Of a stretch of DNA of 64,000 bases, positions 51,913 to 62,659 are shown one piece after another. Source of the stretch: Comamonadaceae bacterium (GTDB taxonomy: Bacteria; Pseudomonadota; Gammaproteobacteria; Burkholderiales; Burkholderiaceae_C); the NCBI GenBank assembly GCA_027486555.1, contig JAIXOX010000140.1, positions 62,001-126,000 on the forward strand. The letters are read 5' to 3'. The translations under genes were made by a program, and so were the position numbers. Positions within the stretch are counted from its first letter, which is position 1. Each line of letters begins with the position of its first letter. Below the pieces are notes generated by a model, which saw only the letters and a program-made list of their open reading frames with translations, had not been told where the DNA came from and searched no databases.

Positions 51913-52620
51913 TCAAACACCCAAATAGCGCGTCCACAACTCGCGCTGTTCCTTGAGCGCCTGAGAGTTGCCCGCCCAAGCCACCTGGCCGCGCTCAACG
52001 ATCACATGGTGGTCGGCCATGTCCACCAGCCGGTTGACGTATTTATCGACCACGATCAAGGTCTGCCCCTCCTCGCGCAGCAAACGCAGGCAACGCCAGA
52101 TCTCTTCCCGAATCAAGGGTGCCAAACCTTCGGTGGCCTCGTCTAAGATCATCAGGCGGGGATTCGTGACCAAGGCCCGACCGATGGCCAGCATTTGTTG
52201 CTCGCCGCCCGACAACTGCGAGCCCATGTTGGCACGGCGCTCGGCCAAGCGTGGAAACAGCTCATAAACCCGCGCGGGCGTCCACGGCGTGCGGCTTTGG
52301 TGGCGGTTGCTGGCAAACGCGGTCAAGTGCTCGTCCACAGACAAGTTGGGAAAGACTTGCCGCCCTTCGGGCACCACCGCCAAACCCATCCGCGCCACCC
52401 GATCCGCCGCCAAGTTGGTGATGTCTTGCCCATCAAAAATCAACTGGCCGGATTGGACCGATTTGAGACCCAGAATGCTGCGGATCAAGGTGGTCTTGCC
52501 CATGCCGTTGCGGCCCAGCAGGCCCATGACCTCGCCCGGCTTCAGGCTCAGGCCCATGCCAAACAAGACCTGGCTTTCGCCATAAGCGGCTTGCACATCG
52601 CGCACTTGCAGCAAACTCAT
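51913..52620 (-). CDS. livF: HAAT-type ABC transporter ATP-binding protein (LivF-like)
   Basis: 'GLLGRNGMGKTTLIRSILG', 'SGGEQQMLAIGRALVTNPRLMILDEATEGLAP'. Confidence 0.92.
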   Translation of the reverse strand: MSLLQVRDVQAAYGESQVLFGMGLSLKPGEVMGLLGRNGMGKTTLIRSILGLKSVQSGQLIFDGQDITNLAADRVARMGLAVVPEGRQVFPNLSVDEHLTAFASNRHQSRTPWTPARVYELFPRLAERRANMGSQLSGGEQQMLAIGRALVTNPRLMILDEATEGLAPLIREEIWRCLRLLREEGQTLIVVDKYVNRLVDMADHHVIVERGQVAWAGNSQALKEQRELWTRYLGV

Positions 52621-53372
52621 GCGTGCTCCTCGCCCAGGTAAGCGGCAACGACTTGCGAGTTGAGCCGAATGGCCTGCGGTGTGCCGGTGGCAATCAAAGC
52701 GCCATTGACCATCACCGAGATGCGGTCGGCCAAGCGAAACACCGCGTCCATGTCGTGCTCGATCAACAAGATGGCCACCTTGGCGCGCAGCTTCTGAATC
52801 AGCTGGAGAATGCGCTCGGACTCCACCGGCCCTGCACCCGCCATCGGCTCGTCCAGCAACAAGAGTTTGGGCTGGGTGGCCACAGCCAGGCCCAGCTCCA
52901 GAATGCGCTGCTCGCCGTGTGAGAGTTCGCTGGCCGGGTCCTGCGCCCGGTCCTGCAAACCCAACTCGTGCAACACGGCCATGGCCTGGTCCGTCAAGGC
53001 CTTTTCTGAGCGCACCGGACGCCAGAAAGAAAAACTGTTCCCGCTGCGGGCCTGCACGGACAAGGCCACGTTGTCCAGCACGGTGAAGGATTTGAACAAG
53101 CGTGTGATTTGAAACGATCGGGCCAAGCCACGGCCCACACGCGCGTGCGTGGGCATGGCGGTGACGTCCTGGCCATCGAAAAAAATCTGCCCACTGTCGC
53201 TGGGCAAGAGGCCTGACAACTGCGCCACCAAGCTGGTCTTGCCCGCCCCGTTCGGACCAATCAAGGCGTGGATTTCTCCGAGTTGCACATCCAGCGTGAC
53301 GTGGTCAGTGGCCCGCAAGGCACCAAAATTTTTGACCAGGTCATTCACCTGCAGCAAGGCCCCGGCGTTCAT
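52617..53372 (-). CDS. livG: HAAT-type ABC transporter ATP-binding protein (LivG-like)
   Basis: 'ALIGPNGAGKTSLVAQLSG', 'LSHGEQRILELGLAVATQPKLLLLDEPMAG'. Confidence 0.92.
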   Translation of the reverse strand: MNAGALLQVNDLVKNFGALRATDHVTLDVQLGEIHALIGPNGAGKTSLVAQLSGLLPSDSGQIFFDGQDVTAMPTHARVGRGLARSFQITRLFKSFTVLDNVALSVQARSGNSFSFWRPVRSEKALTDQAMAVLHELGLQDRAQDPASELSHGEQRILELGLAVATQPKLLLLDEPMAGAGPVESERILQLIQKLRAKVAILLIEHDMDAVFRLADRISVMVNGALIATGTPQAIRLNSQVVAAYLGEEHA

Positions 53373-54325
53373 GCGTGCCCCCCTTTGCGGGTCGACTTGC
53401 GTCGCAGCAAGCCCGCCAGTCCTTTGGGTGCCAGCAAGACCACCGCGAGCAGGAACCAGCCCACATAAAACTGCCAATGCAAGGTGTATTCGGCCAGCAC
53501 ATCTTCAATGATTAGCAGGACCAGTGCACCCCACAGACCGCCCGTGAGCGTGCCCACGCCCCCCAGAATGACCATGACCATCAGGATGCCCGATTGGGTC
53601 CAGTGCATCAGGTTCGGGCTGACATAGTTCTGATGGTTGACCATCAAGGCACCCGCCAGGCCCCCCAGGGTGCCGGCAATGACAAACAACACCCATTTGT
53701 AGCGGTAAGACGCAAACCCGACGGCATCGACGCGCACATCGTCATCGCGTATCGCCAAAATCACACGGCCAAAGCGCGAGGCCATGATGCGAGAAATCAG
53801 CACCAAGCTCAGCACCAGCACAAACAGAACGACGAAGTAAAAAGTCACATCGTTTTTCAGGTCCAGGCCCAGGCCGAAGTCAGAGCGCTGCTTGATGTTC
53901 AAGCCTTCGTCACCGCCATAGGCTTTGATGGAGTTGACCAGGTAATAAATCATCTGGGCAAAGGCCAAGGTGATCATGATGAAGTACACCCCCCGTGTGC
54001 GCAACGAAATCGCACCGATGATGGCGGCCACCAAAGCCGACAAACCCATGGCGATGGCAAAACCCACCCAGCCATTGGTGACGCCTTCGGTGATCAAAAT
54101 GCCCACCGTGTAAGCCCCAATCCCCAAAAAGGCCGCATGCCCGAAGGACACGAGGCCTCCGTATCCGAGTATCAGATTGAGACTGCAAGCGGCGATGCCG
54201 TAAATCATCATGCGGCTGAGCATGCTGACGTAAAAGTCCATGTCACGAGCGTGCAAAAACAGGGGCAAGGCAATCGCCCCCGCCAGCACCAGACCCCAGA
54301 CCCAGAACGGTGTTTTGTGGTTCAT
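53369..54325 (-). CDS. livM: HAAT-type ABC transporter permease (LivM-like)
   Basis: 'GYGGLVSFGHAAFLGIGAYTVGIL', 'YVSPNLMHWTQSGILMVMVILGGVGTLTGGLWGA'. Confidence 0.92.
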   Translation of the reverse strand: MNHKTPFWVWGLVLAGAIALPLFLHARDMDFYVSMLSRMMIYGIAACSLNLILGYGGLVSFGHAAFLGIGAYTVGILITEGVTNGWVGFAIAMGLSALVAAIIGAISLRTRGVYFIMITLAFAQMIYYLVNSIKAYGGDEGLNIKQRSDFGLGLDLKNDVTFYFVVLFVLVLSLVLISRIMASRFGRVILAIRDDDVRVDAVGFASYRYKWVLFVIAGTLGGLAGALMVNHQNYVSPNLMHWTQSGILMVMVILGGVGTLTGGLWGALVLLIIEDVLAEYTLHWQFYVGWFLLAVVLLAPKGLAGLLRRKSTRKGGHA

Positions 54326-54337
54326 TGCACCCGTGCC

Positions 54338-55252
54338 TCAACGACCGGAAAAAAGTCCCTGAGGACGGACAAACAAAACCACCGCCATCAGCAGGTAAAC
54401 CGCAATCGACGCGACCGCAGGCCCCGCAGCGCTGGCGAACTGAGGCGAGAAAAGTTCACGAAACAACATGGGCAGCAAGGTGCGCCCCAAGGTGTCCACA
54501 AAGCCCACCAAAATGGCCCCGACAAATGCGCCCCAGACCGAGCCGATGCCGCCAATCACAATGACCACAAATGCCAGGATCAAGATGTTCTCACCCATGC
54601 CCACCTGCACCGCCAGCAGAGGACCCAGCATGGCCCCCGCCACCGCACACAGGGCGGCACCTATGCCGAACACCCCGGTGAACAAACGCCGGATGTTGAC
54701 GCCCATGGCCATGGCCATCTCGCGGTTGGACGCCCCCGCCCTCACCCAGGCCCCCATGCGGGTTTGAGTGACCATCAGGTACAGCAAGAGCGCAATGACC
54801 AGACCCACGGCAATGATCACCAACCGGTAGCTCGGGTAGCGCAAGCCAGGCAACAACTCCACCGGGCCAGACAAGGCTTTGGGCATGGACAAAGGCAGAT
54901 CGGAACCCCAGATCATGCGCACGGATTCGTTGATGATCAGGATCAGGGCAAAGGTGGCCAACACCTGGGACAGGTGGTCACGGGCATACAGCGTTCGCAG
55001 CAATGTGGCTTCCAGCAACATGCCTATCACGGCTGTGAGCATGACCGCCAACACCACACCCAGCCAAAACGACTGGGTCAACTGAACCAACCAGGCCGTC
55101 AGGAACGCCCCCACCATGTAGAGGGCGCCATGGGCCAGGTTGATCATGTCCATGATGCCGAAGACCAGCGTGAGCCCGGAGGCCAGCAGGAACAACATCA
55201 AACCGAACTGCAGGCCATTCAAGGCCTGCTCCAACAGCAAAATTCCAGTCAT
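54338..55252 (-). CDS. livH: HAAT-type ABC transporter permease (LivH-like)
   Basis: 'LEQALNGLQFGLMLFLLASGLTLVFGIMDMINLAHGALYMVGAF'. Confidence 0.92.
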   Translation of the reverse strand: MTGILLLEQALNGLQFGLMLFLLASGLTLVFGIMDMINLAHGALYMVGAFLTAWLVQLTQSFWLGVVLAVMLTAVIGMLLEATLLRTLYARDHLSQVLATFALILIINESVRMIWGSDLPLSMPKALSGPVELLPGLRYPSYRLVIIAVGLVIALLLYLMVTQTRMGAWVRAGASNREMAMAMGVNIRRLFTGVFGIGAALCAVAGAMLGPLLAVQVGMGENILILAFVVIVIGGIGSVWGAFVGAILVGFVDTLGRTLLPMLFRELFSPQFASAAGPAVASIAVYLLMAVVLFVRPQGLFSGR

Positions 55253-55270
55253 GAGGAGACGCAAGCGTCC

Positions 55271-56455
55271 TTACTTCATGGGGCAATCTTTGACGTAGGC
55301 GTCACCATGGTTGGCCAGCAAAGGTTGACCCACGATGCGGTTGACCAGACGGCCCTGACCATCCTTGACGATCTCGCGCAAGTAATAGTTCTGGATCGGG
55401 TACTGGTTGGTGTTGAACCGGAAATCACCCCGCACCGAGTTGAACTTGACCGTCTTCAGGGTCTTGATCAAGGCCTCTTTGTCGTCGATCTTGCCGTTGG
55501 CCGCACGCACAGCAGCATCGATCAACAAAGCCGTGTCGTAGCCCTGGGCTGCGTAGATGGTGGGCAGACGCTTGTATTCTTTTTCAAATTCGGCCACGAA
55601 TTTCTTGTTGGCCTCGTTAGGCAGGTCAAGGCCCCAATGCGCGGTGTCAAAGACGCCCAGCATGTCGTTGCCCACCGCACGGATCACGTCTTGGTCAGCG
55701 CCAAATCCAGGCTGAATCAAACGGGTGTCTTTGTTCAGACCAGCGGCCATGAACTGCTTGATGAAGTTGATGCCCATGCCCCCGGGCAAAAAGGTGTAGA
55801 CCACCTCGGGCTTGGCTGCGCGGATGGCTGCCAGTTCAGCCGAGTAATCCAGCTCACCGAGTTTGGTGTAAACCTCACCCGACACATTGCCCTTGAAAAA
55901 TCGCTTGAAGCCGGCCAGCGAGTCCTTGCCCGCCTGGTAGTTGGGGGCCAGCAAATAAGCCGACTTCACCTTGAGGTTGGTGGCGTATTGGCCAGCAGCC
56001 TCGTGGTAGGCGTCATTGGGCCAGGAGACGGCAAAGAAATAAGGGCTGCACTGGGCACCCGCAATGGGCGACGGTGCCGCATTGGGGCTGAGGTAAATGG
56101 TTTTGGCGTTGATCGCTTCAGGCAAACCCGCCAACATGATGTTGGAGAACACCACGCCGGTCAAAAAGTCGACCTTGTCCCGTTTGACATAGCGCTCAAA
56201 CAGCTGCTTGCCCACGTCGGGTTTGAACTGGTCGTCCGAGATCGACACATCGGCGGGCAAGCCGCCCAGCTTGCCACCGTTGAGTTTGACGGCCAACATG
56301 AAAGCATCGCGAATGTCCACACCCAAAGCGGCCGACGGGCCGGAAAGGGTGCTGACAAAACCGATCTTGACTTTGTCTGACGCCAAGGCGGGGGCAAAGG
56401 CCAAAGCCGTCAAAGTGGAAACCGTCAACAGACTTTTGATCACCGGAAAACGCAT
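55271..56455 (-). CDS. HAAT-type ABC transporter periplasmic substrate-binding protein
   Basis: Signal peptide; 'KVKIGFVSTLSGPSAALGVDIRDAFMLAVKLNGGKLGG'. Confidence 0.92.
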   Translation of the reverse strand: MRFPVIKSLLTVSTLTALAFAPALASDKVKIGFVSTLSGPSAALGVDIRDAFMLAVKLNGGKLGGLPADVSISDDQFKPDVGKQLFERYVKRDKVDFLTGVVFSNIMLAGLPEAINAKTIYLSPNAAPSPIAGAQCSPYFFAVSWPNDAYHEAAGQYATNLKVKSAYLLAPNYQAGKDSLAGFKRFFKGNVSGEVYTKLGELDYSAELAAIRAAKPEVVYTFLPGGMGINFIKQFMAAGLNKDTRLIQPGFGADQDVIRAVGNDMLGVFDTAHWGLDLPNEANKKFVAEFEKEYKRLPTIYAAQGYDTALLIDAAVRAANGKIDDKEALIKTLKTVKFNSVRGDFRFNTNQYPIQNYYLREIVKDGQGRLVNRIVGQPLLANHGDAYVKDCPMK

Positions 56456-56564
56456 GAATGACTCCTGGCAAAACCGTCAAAAAGAAAAAAGTTAACTTCA
56501 AGAAAGCCAAGCCCATTCTGTGCCGGAAATGACCTCGTCATGAATGAGGGTTTACCCTTTTGAA

Positions 56565-57731
56565 TCACTCCCCGCCCAGACCCAGCCGGTTGGGCTGTCG
56601 CTTTTCGATGGCAAAACGCAACAATGACGCCGTGCGAAAAATGCCGTGCGCGAATTTTCCGTAGGGCAAAGTCAGGAACAAAGCCATCACCGAGCCCAGA
56701 TGGACAGCCAACATCAAAGGCATGGCCGCCGTTTGGCCCAGCAGCCAAAGCAGCAAACCCGTCACGCTGACCAAGAACAACAAGGCAATGAAACCCCGGT
56801 CCATCGGCTTTTGCGCCGCGTCGCCGTGCTCCGGATGACGGCGAAAGTTCAAACGCCACAAACCGGCCGTGCCCACCGTCAGGCTCACCCCGCCAATGAC
56901 GCCGAGCAGTTTGGGCAAAGTCGTCAGGTCATAAGGTGCGGGCCAACCCAGCACATAGTGGTACAGCGTGGCCACGCTGGTGGCGGCAAAGCACAACATG
57001 AAACCGTAAAACGTCAGGTGGTGGTAGCGCTTGCGGGCATGCGTCCAAGCGTCGTCTTCGTTGTGGCAGCCCTCGCCGTGTCCACCGTCCAGGTACTTCA
57101 GGCGCAAAGCGGCATTTGTAGCTTCGGCCGCAGCGGGTGTGGTCAAGCCGGCCCCGCTGGTGGCGGGCGTCACATCGCGCCAAAAACGCATCACCCCCAT
57201 CGCCAGCGCCAGCACGGCAAACAAGAATATGGGAGCAAACAGACTGACCATCAGGTTATGGGGGAATACCGCATAAAAACCGCCGTCCACGGGCGCTCCC
57301 CACAGCGTGCCTTGGCGCAACATGGCCAGGGCCAGGAACAGCGCCAAACCAAAAGCCAAGGCCACCGAGAGGGTCAGGCCGTTGCGTTGGTACAAGCTGC
57401 CCAATGCGGGTGGCCAAGCGTAGTCGGCATAGGTCTGTCCGCGCACCTGGGCCATGGCCTTGGGCACGTTGATGGCAAAGTCGTGCGGCGGCGCGTACTG
57501 GCAAGCGTGCAAACACGCGCCACAGTTGTGGCACAGGTTGGCCATGTAGTGGATGTCGGCTTTGCCAAACTCCAAGCGACGCGTCATGGCCGGAAACACG
57601 GCACAAAAGCCTTCGCAGTAGCGGCAACCGTTGCAAATTTGCATCTGCCGCGCCACTTCGGCTTCGGGCGCGGTCATCTCGCCACGCGCCAAGGCGCGGG
57701 CATCTTGGGTCAGGGCTTCAAGCGTTTGCAT
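56565..57731 (-). CDS. tcuB: TcuB-like 4Fe-4S membrane protein (tricarballylate utilization)
   Basis: '[20 protein letters not shown]', '[19 protein letters not shown]'; multi-TM C-terminus; follows tcuA. Confidence 0.88.
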   Translation of the reverse strand: MQTLEALTQDARALARGEMTAPEAEVARQMQICNGCRYCEGFCAVFPAMTRRLEFGKADIHYMANLCHNCGACLHACQYAPPHDFAINVPKAMAQVRGQTYADYAWPPALGSLYQRNGLTLSVALAFGLALFLALAMLRQGTLWGAPVDGGFYAVFPHNLMVSLFAPIFLFAVLALAMGVMRFWRDVTPATSGAGLTTPAAAEATNAALRLKYLDGGHGEGCHNEDDAWTHARKRYHHLTFYGFMLCFAATSVATLYHYVLGWPAPYDLTTLPKLLGVIGGVSLTVGTAGLWRLNFRRHPEHGDAAQKPMDRGFIALLFLVSVTGLLLWLLGQTAAMPLMLAVHLGSVMALFLTLPYGKFAHGIFRTASLLRFAIEKRQPNRLGLGGE

Positions 57732-59160
57732 GGGAAGCTCCTTCTTTCTGGGCCATGACGGCTTTGGCCGCCTGTTCACCCGCGATGCGGCCAAAGGCCG
57801 TGCCAATCGTCATACCCACCCCGGCGGTGTAGCCCTTGCCCAGCACATTGCCCGCCATCATCTCGCCCGCCACAAACAAGTTGGGGCTGGGCTGGTCGTT
57901 GAATCGCACAGCGGTGGTGTCATCGGTTTTGAGGCCCAAATAGGTGAAAGTCACGCCAGGCCGCACGGCATAGGCGTAGTAAGGGGCAGTGTCGAGCGGC
58001 CGTGCCCAATGGGTTTTGGCGGGCGTGACCCCTTCAGTGTGGCAATCGTCCAGCGCCGTATGGTCAAACTTGCCCTCGCGGCAGGCTGCGTTGTAGTCGT
58101 TCAGGGTTTGCATGAAAGTCGCTTCGTCCAGGCCCAACTTGCGGGCCAACTCGGGCAGGCTATCGGCCTTGGTGCCTTCAAACACGGGCGGCATGAAGCG
58201 GCCCACGGCCTTGGCATCGATGATGGAATACGCCACCTGCCCCGGCTGCTGTGCCACCAAGCGGCCCCAGATCGCATAGCGCTTGGGCCAAAAATCTTCA
58301 CCCTCGTCATAAAAACGGCGCGCTTCTCGGTTGACCACCACGCCCAATGAAACACAGTCGATGCGGGTGCAAATGCCGCCGTCGTACAAGGGCGCTCGGG
58401 CATCAATCGCCACCATGTGCGCCTGCGTTGGGTCGCCAATGCGGTCAGCGCCCTGCGCCAGCATGTGTTTGAGCAAGACACCTTGGTTGAAGCGCGTGCC
58501 GCGAATCAAAAATTGGTCGGCCGGGTATTCGCCGCGTTCGTTTTGGCCCCAAGCTTCGCGCAACCACTCGCGGTTGGACTCAAAGCCCCCTGCCGCCAAC
58601 ACGCAGGTGCGGGCCTCGATGCGTTCGCGCCGCACGCTGCCATCGGCCAGTTTGTGCATGACCGACGCGGCGACAAAACGACCCTCGTCCAATTCGACGC
58701 TATCCACCTCGGCGTTGTAGTGGATCTGCACACCCAACTTTTCTGCGCTGCGGTAAAAAGCATTGACCAGCGCCTTGCCTCCACCCATGAAAAAAGCGTT
58801 GGTGCGCGCCGTGTGCAAAGCACCGGACAGCGAAGGCTGAAAGCGCACGCCATGCTTGACCATCCAGGGCCGGCAAGTGGCCGAATGGCGAATCGCCAGT
58901 CGGGCCAAGTGCTCGTTGGTCAAGCCACCCGTGACTTTGAGCAGGTCTTGCCAAAACTCTTCTTCCGGGTAGGCATCGACCAACACGTCTTGCGGCGCAT
59001 CGTGCATGCAGCGCAAGTTGCGGGTGTGGCCCGAGTTGCCACCACGCCACTCACGCGGCGCCGATTCGAGCAGCATCACGCTGGCCCCCGCCTCGCGGGC
59101 CATGAGTGCTGCACACAGGGCGGCGTTGCCGCCGCCGATCACCAAAACATCGACCGTCAT
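57718..59160 (-). CDS. tcuA: TcuA-like FAD-dependent dehydrogenase
   Basis: '[46 protein letters not shown]'; FRD-type C-terminus. Confidence 0.88.
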   Translation of the reverse strand: MTVDVLVIGGGNAALCAALMAREAGASVMLLESAPREWRGGNSGHTRNLRCMHDAPQDVLVDAYPEEEFWQDLLKVTGGLTNEHLARLAIRHSATCRPWMVKHGVRFQPSLSGALHTARTNAFFMGGGKALVNAFYRSAEKLGVQIHYNAEVDSVELDEGRFVAASVMHKLADGSVRRERIEARTCVLAAGGFESNREWLREAWGQNERGEYPADQFLIRGTRFNQGVLLKHMLAQGADRIGDPTQAHMVAIDARAPLYDGGICTRIDCVSLGVVVNREARRFYDEGEDFWPKRYAIWGRLVAQQPGQVAYSIIDAKAVGRFMPPVFEGTKADSLPELARKLGLDEATFMQTLNDYNAACREGKFDHTALDDCHTEGVTPAKTHWARPLDTAPYYAYAVRPGVTFTYLGLKTDDTTAVRFNDQPSPNLFVAGEMMAGNVLGKGYTAGVGMTIGTAFGRIAGEQAAKAVMAQKEGASHANA

Positions 59161-59205
59161 AAACACTTTCAGGGCAAAGGCACAGGGCACGAAGCCCGAA
59201 TCAGA

Positions 59206-59961
59206 TCAGAACTGGTATTTGCGCAAACCGCCGTCCACCGGGATCACCGCACCCGTGATGTAACTGGCCAAGGGCGAGGCCAAGAAAGTGACCAAATTGG
59301 CCATGTCTTCGGGCTCGCCATAACGGCCCATCGGGATCTCGTTCTCGCACTGCCACTGGCGGTATTCAGGCGTGTAGTTGCGAAAAATTTGCTCAGAATG
59401 GATGCGACCTGGCGGCACACAGTTCACGGTGACACCGTGCTTGCCCACCATGCGCGACAAGCCCTTGGCCCAACTGTGGATGCCCGCTTTGGCACAAAAA
59501 GCACCGTTGGTGTGCTCGGGCTCGCTCTTGCCGGTGATGTTGATGATGCGGCCCCACTTGCGCTCAATCATCTGGTCGATCAAAGCGTCGGCCACTTGGC
59601 GTGGGCGGTGAAAGTTCAAAGTAATGGCCTCTTGCCAGGCTTCTTCGCTCACATGCAGTTCTTTGAAGCTGCGCGAACCTCCGGCGTTGTTCACCAAGAT
59701 GTCCACACTGCCCAAACCGGCCAAAGCCGCTTCGGTCAGGCGCTTGGCCGCGTCTTCGGCATACAGGTCCGATTCGATGATCACGGGCGCATGACCGCCT
59801 GCCGCCACGATCTCAGCGGCCAACTCCTCAAGCTTGTCGACGCGACGCGCCGACACGGCCACGCGCACGCCTTCAGCGGCCAAGGCTTTGGCAATGCCGC
59901 GCCCGATGCCCACGCTGGCTCCGGTGACCAAGGCAGTTTTGTTGTTGAGTTGCATGTCCAT
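59206..59961 (-). CDS. SDR family oxidoreductase
   Basis: 'TALVTGASVGIGRGIAKALAAEGVRVAVSAR', 'VDILVNNAGGS'. Confidence 0.9.
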   Translation of the reverse strand: MDMQLNNKTALVTGASVGIGRGIAKALAAEGVRVAVSARRVDKLEELAAEIVAAGGHAPVIIESDLYAEDAAKRLTEAALAGLGSVDILVNNAGGSRSFKELHVSEEAWQEAITLNFHRPRQVADALIDQMIERKWGRIINITGKSEPEHTNGAFCAKAGIHSWAKGLSRMVGKHGVTVNCVPPGRIHSEQIFRNYTPEYRQWQCENEIPMGRYGEPEDMANLVTFLASPLASYITGAVIPVDGGLRKYQF

Positions 59962-60025
59962 GGTTGTCTTTTCTTGTGATGAATAAGACTTGACTTTAAG
60001 GTGAATCAAGGAACTTGCTCAGCCA

Positions 60026-60057
60026 CCCCATGGTATGGGGGCATCACAAACCGTGAT
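60026..60057. promoter_or_regulatory. two dyads upstream of the SDR/tcu operon (LysR operator candidates)
   Basis: CCCCAT-GGT-ATGGGG (60026-60040) and ATCAC-AAACC-GTGAT (60043-60057, contains T-N11-A). Confidence 0.5.
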
Positions 60058-60087
60058 ACCCAACTTTTTCACAATCGCCCGACAGCT

Positions 60088-61071
60088 TCAGGTTTTGTCG
60101 GAGACCTGGGCTGGACTGACATCGCTCAACGCCGCGCCAACCCATGCACCAGATCCCACCAGCGCCCGCACACAATCGACCAACACCACACGCGCCGCCA
60201 AAGCCGCAGGCGACAACTCATCGTCCGACAGGCTGCACAGGACATTGTTGCGCCGGACCTGGTGGTCGGTGATGCGGGCCATGTGCAAGGCCTGCGCCGC
60301 ATCGGCTTGCCGCGCCACCGCCGCCCAAGGCTGCAAGGTGGCCCCCATGCCCGCGCGCACCGCGTCCATTAACATGGCCAGCGAATCCACTTCCAGCGCC
60401 ACCAGGGGTTTGACTTTGGCGCGCATAAAAGCCGCATCCAGCATGCTGCGCAAACCGTGTGGGCCGGTGGGCAAAATCAGCGCTTCATCTTTCAGCTGCA
60501 CCATGCGCACCCTGTCAGGGGCACGCGGCTTGACAACATGCCGTGCAGCGATGAAAAAAATGTCCTCTTCCATCAGCGGCTGCACACTCCAGCGCCGAGC
60601 CGACTGTGCAGACGAAACCCCATTCACGGGCATGTCAAACAAAACCGCCAGATCGAGTTGCCGCGCATTGAGCATGCCCGACAAATGCCCCGACAGGCTT
60701 TCCACCATGTGCAGACGCACATCCGGATAGCGCTCGCGCATGGCCTGCATCAAGGGCAGACCCAACACGGCGGCCGTGGTGGGTGCCAAGCCCACACTCA
60801 CCGTGCCCGACAAACGCGCCGACTTGGCAGCACGCATGGCCTGCTCGGCATGCCGCAGGGTCAGTTGTGCTTCGCGAAAAAAAGCCACACCCGCCTCGGT
60901 CGGGCTCACGCCCTGGGACGTGCGCTGCAAAAGCCGGGTCGACAACTCGCTCTCGAGCCGGGTGATTTGCTGGCTCAGCGCCGACTGCACCAGGTTCAAA
61001 TCAAGTGCAGCACGGCTGATGCTGCCGACCTCGACCACCCGCACAAAATAGCGAAGCTGCCTCAGCTCCAT
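60088..61071 (-). CDS. LysR family transcriptional regulator
   Basis: 'MELRQLRYFVRVVEVGSISRAALDLNLVQSALSQQITRLESELSTRLLQR'. Confidence 0.92.
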   Translation of the reverse strand: MELRQLRYFVRVVEVGSISRAALDLNLVQSALSQQITRLESELSTRLLQRTSQGVSPTEAGVAFFREAQLTLRHAEQAMRAAKSARLSGTVSVGLAPTTAAVLGLPLMQAMRERYPDVRLHMVESLSGHLSGMLNARQLDLAVLFDMPVNGVSSAQSARRWSVQPLMEEDIFFIAARHVVKPRAPDRVRMVQLKDEALILPTGPHGLRSMLDAAFMRAKVKPLVALEVDSLAMLMDAVRAGMGATLQPWAAVARQADAAQALHMARITDHQVRRNNVLCSLSDDELSPAALAARVVLVDCVRALVGSGAWVGAALSDVSPAQVSDKT

Positions 61072-61075
61072 CGCA

Positions 61076-62410
61076 TCAGGCGTCCGGCTGGTGCAGTTTT
61101 TCGTGGATTTTTTGCCGACTGCGCCACACACTCCACAACACCAAGGGCAGCAACAAAGCCACCGCGATTTCAGGGTGGATCGCCAGGCCATACGCCTTCA
61201 TCCCCTTAAAGGCATACAGCAACAAACTGACCACGTAGTAAGAAATCGCAGCCATCGACAGGCCTTCCACCGTGACCTGCAGGCGCAGCTGCAGTTCCTG
61301 GCCGCGCGTGAGTTTTTCCAACAACACTTGGTTTTGCGCCTCGGTGGCAATGTCCACCCGGGTGCGCAACAAAGCGCTGGTGCGCGAGACCCGCTCAGCC
61401 AATGAGGCCAATCGCTTTTCAGTGGCCTGCACCGTGGCCATGGCGGGCGACAAGCGCCGTTGCATGAACTCACCCAGGGTCTGAGTCCCCGAAATCGGCC
61501 GTTCGCGAAGCTCGGCCAAGCGCTGGCTGACCAAGGTGTCGTAGGCGCGGGTGGCCGAAAACCGGAAACCGTGTTCGGCTGTTGCCCGCTCAATGCGGGC
61601 TGCCAAAGACACCAGCAAATCAAGCAAAGCCTGGTCGCTTTCGTCTTTGCGTTCTAAACGGCCGGTGATGTCGGCCAGCTGCAACTCAGCGGACGACAGC
61701 ATGGCCGACAGGTTTTTCGCCACCGGCAAACCACGCAAGGCCATCAGGCGGTATGTTTCCACTTCGAGCACACGCTGGGATATGCGGCCTGCACGCGCCT
61801 CACTCGTGCCTTCGGGTGCCAAGACCAGCATGCGTTCAAAGCCATCGGCCCCAATCAGGAAATGGGTCAAGATGCACGAATGAGGCAAGCCCTCGGTGGT
61901 GTTGCCCATGCGCGAGGCCAACACCGTCCCGTCGCCCAGCCAAGCCTGGGCCGTCGGAATCAGGTCGGGCACCGTCAGGTCCGCTTGCAACATGCCCAAA
62001 TGGATGGCGGCCATGGTTTGTCCCGGCAAACCCCTGAGCCAGTCGGTGCCAGTGGCCACATGCGAGGCCAGCTCGGGCAACACGGCCCCCCAATCGGCAT
62101 GTGAGGGCAAGGATTGCACGATGGAGTAGCGGGTGAACTCGGTGTGCCGCTCCCATTTGACGGTAAAAAAGTCGCAGCGCAGGCGCAAAAAATTACCCTG
62201 CAAACTCTCCAGGCTCAAATCTTCATGACCTGGCAAACGTCGCAAGTGGGCCCATTCCTGTTCGCGGGAAATGCCCGCATTAAGCACCGCCACATACACA
62301 ATCAGTGCGGGCAATCGCACACGCGCCGAAGGCCTGGCATGCACTTCGTTGTGCAGTTCATGACGCTGTGCATCTTCTGGCGGCAAAAAGCGGGAGGTGA
62401 TTTCGTTCAT
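61076..62410 (-). CDS. DUF3422 family membrane-anchored protein
   Basis: 'HNEVHARPSARVRLPALIVYVAVLNAG'; two C-terminal TM segments. Confidence 0.85.
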   Translation of the reverse strand: MNEITSRFLPPEDAQRHELHNEVHARPSARVRLPALIVYVAVLNAGISREQEWAHLRRLPGHEDLSLESLQGNFLRLRCDFFTVKWERHTEFTRYSIVQSLPSHADWGAVLPELASHVATGTDWLRGLPGQTMAAIHLGMLQADLTVPDLIPTAQAWLGDGTVLASRMGNTTEGLPHSCILTHFLIGADGFERMLVLAPEGTSEARAGRISQRVLEVETYRLMALRGLPVAKNLSAMLSSAELQLADITGRLERKDESDQALLDLLVSLAARIERATAEHGFRFSATRAYDTLVSQRLAELRERPISGTQTLGEFMQRRLSPAMATVQATEKRLASLAERVSRTSALLRTRVDIATEAQNQVLLEKLTRGQELQLRLQVTVEGLSMAAISYYVVSLLLYAFKGMKAYGLAIHPEIAVALLLPLVLWSVWRSRQKIHEKLHQPDA

Positions 62411-62659
62411 GACCTTATTTTGACCGAGCTGGCTGGCCCATCGCACCTCACCTGCCTGTTTGTCAGGAATTGCCAACCACGACAGCAGTGTGCTTAAGCC
62501 CGAAAGGCTTGCAATCGCCACTGGAGTCCACCATCTGTGGCCCCAGGCCAGTCAAGCTATCGAATCCAATTTCATTGACGTTACCAGCAACTGTAGAGAG
62601 TTGTGCTGATCCGAATACCTTCCGTGCTCAACATGGCTTCTTTGGTAAAAACAGCCATG

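Noticed and set aside
53594-56380. 928-codon plus-strand open frame opposite livM, livH and the substrate-binding gene
   Set aside because: Antisense artefact of GC-rich coding DNA. The sense-strand proteins are unambiguous ABC transporter components.
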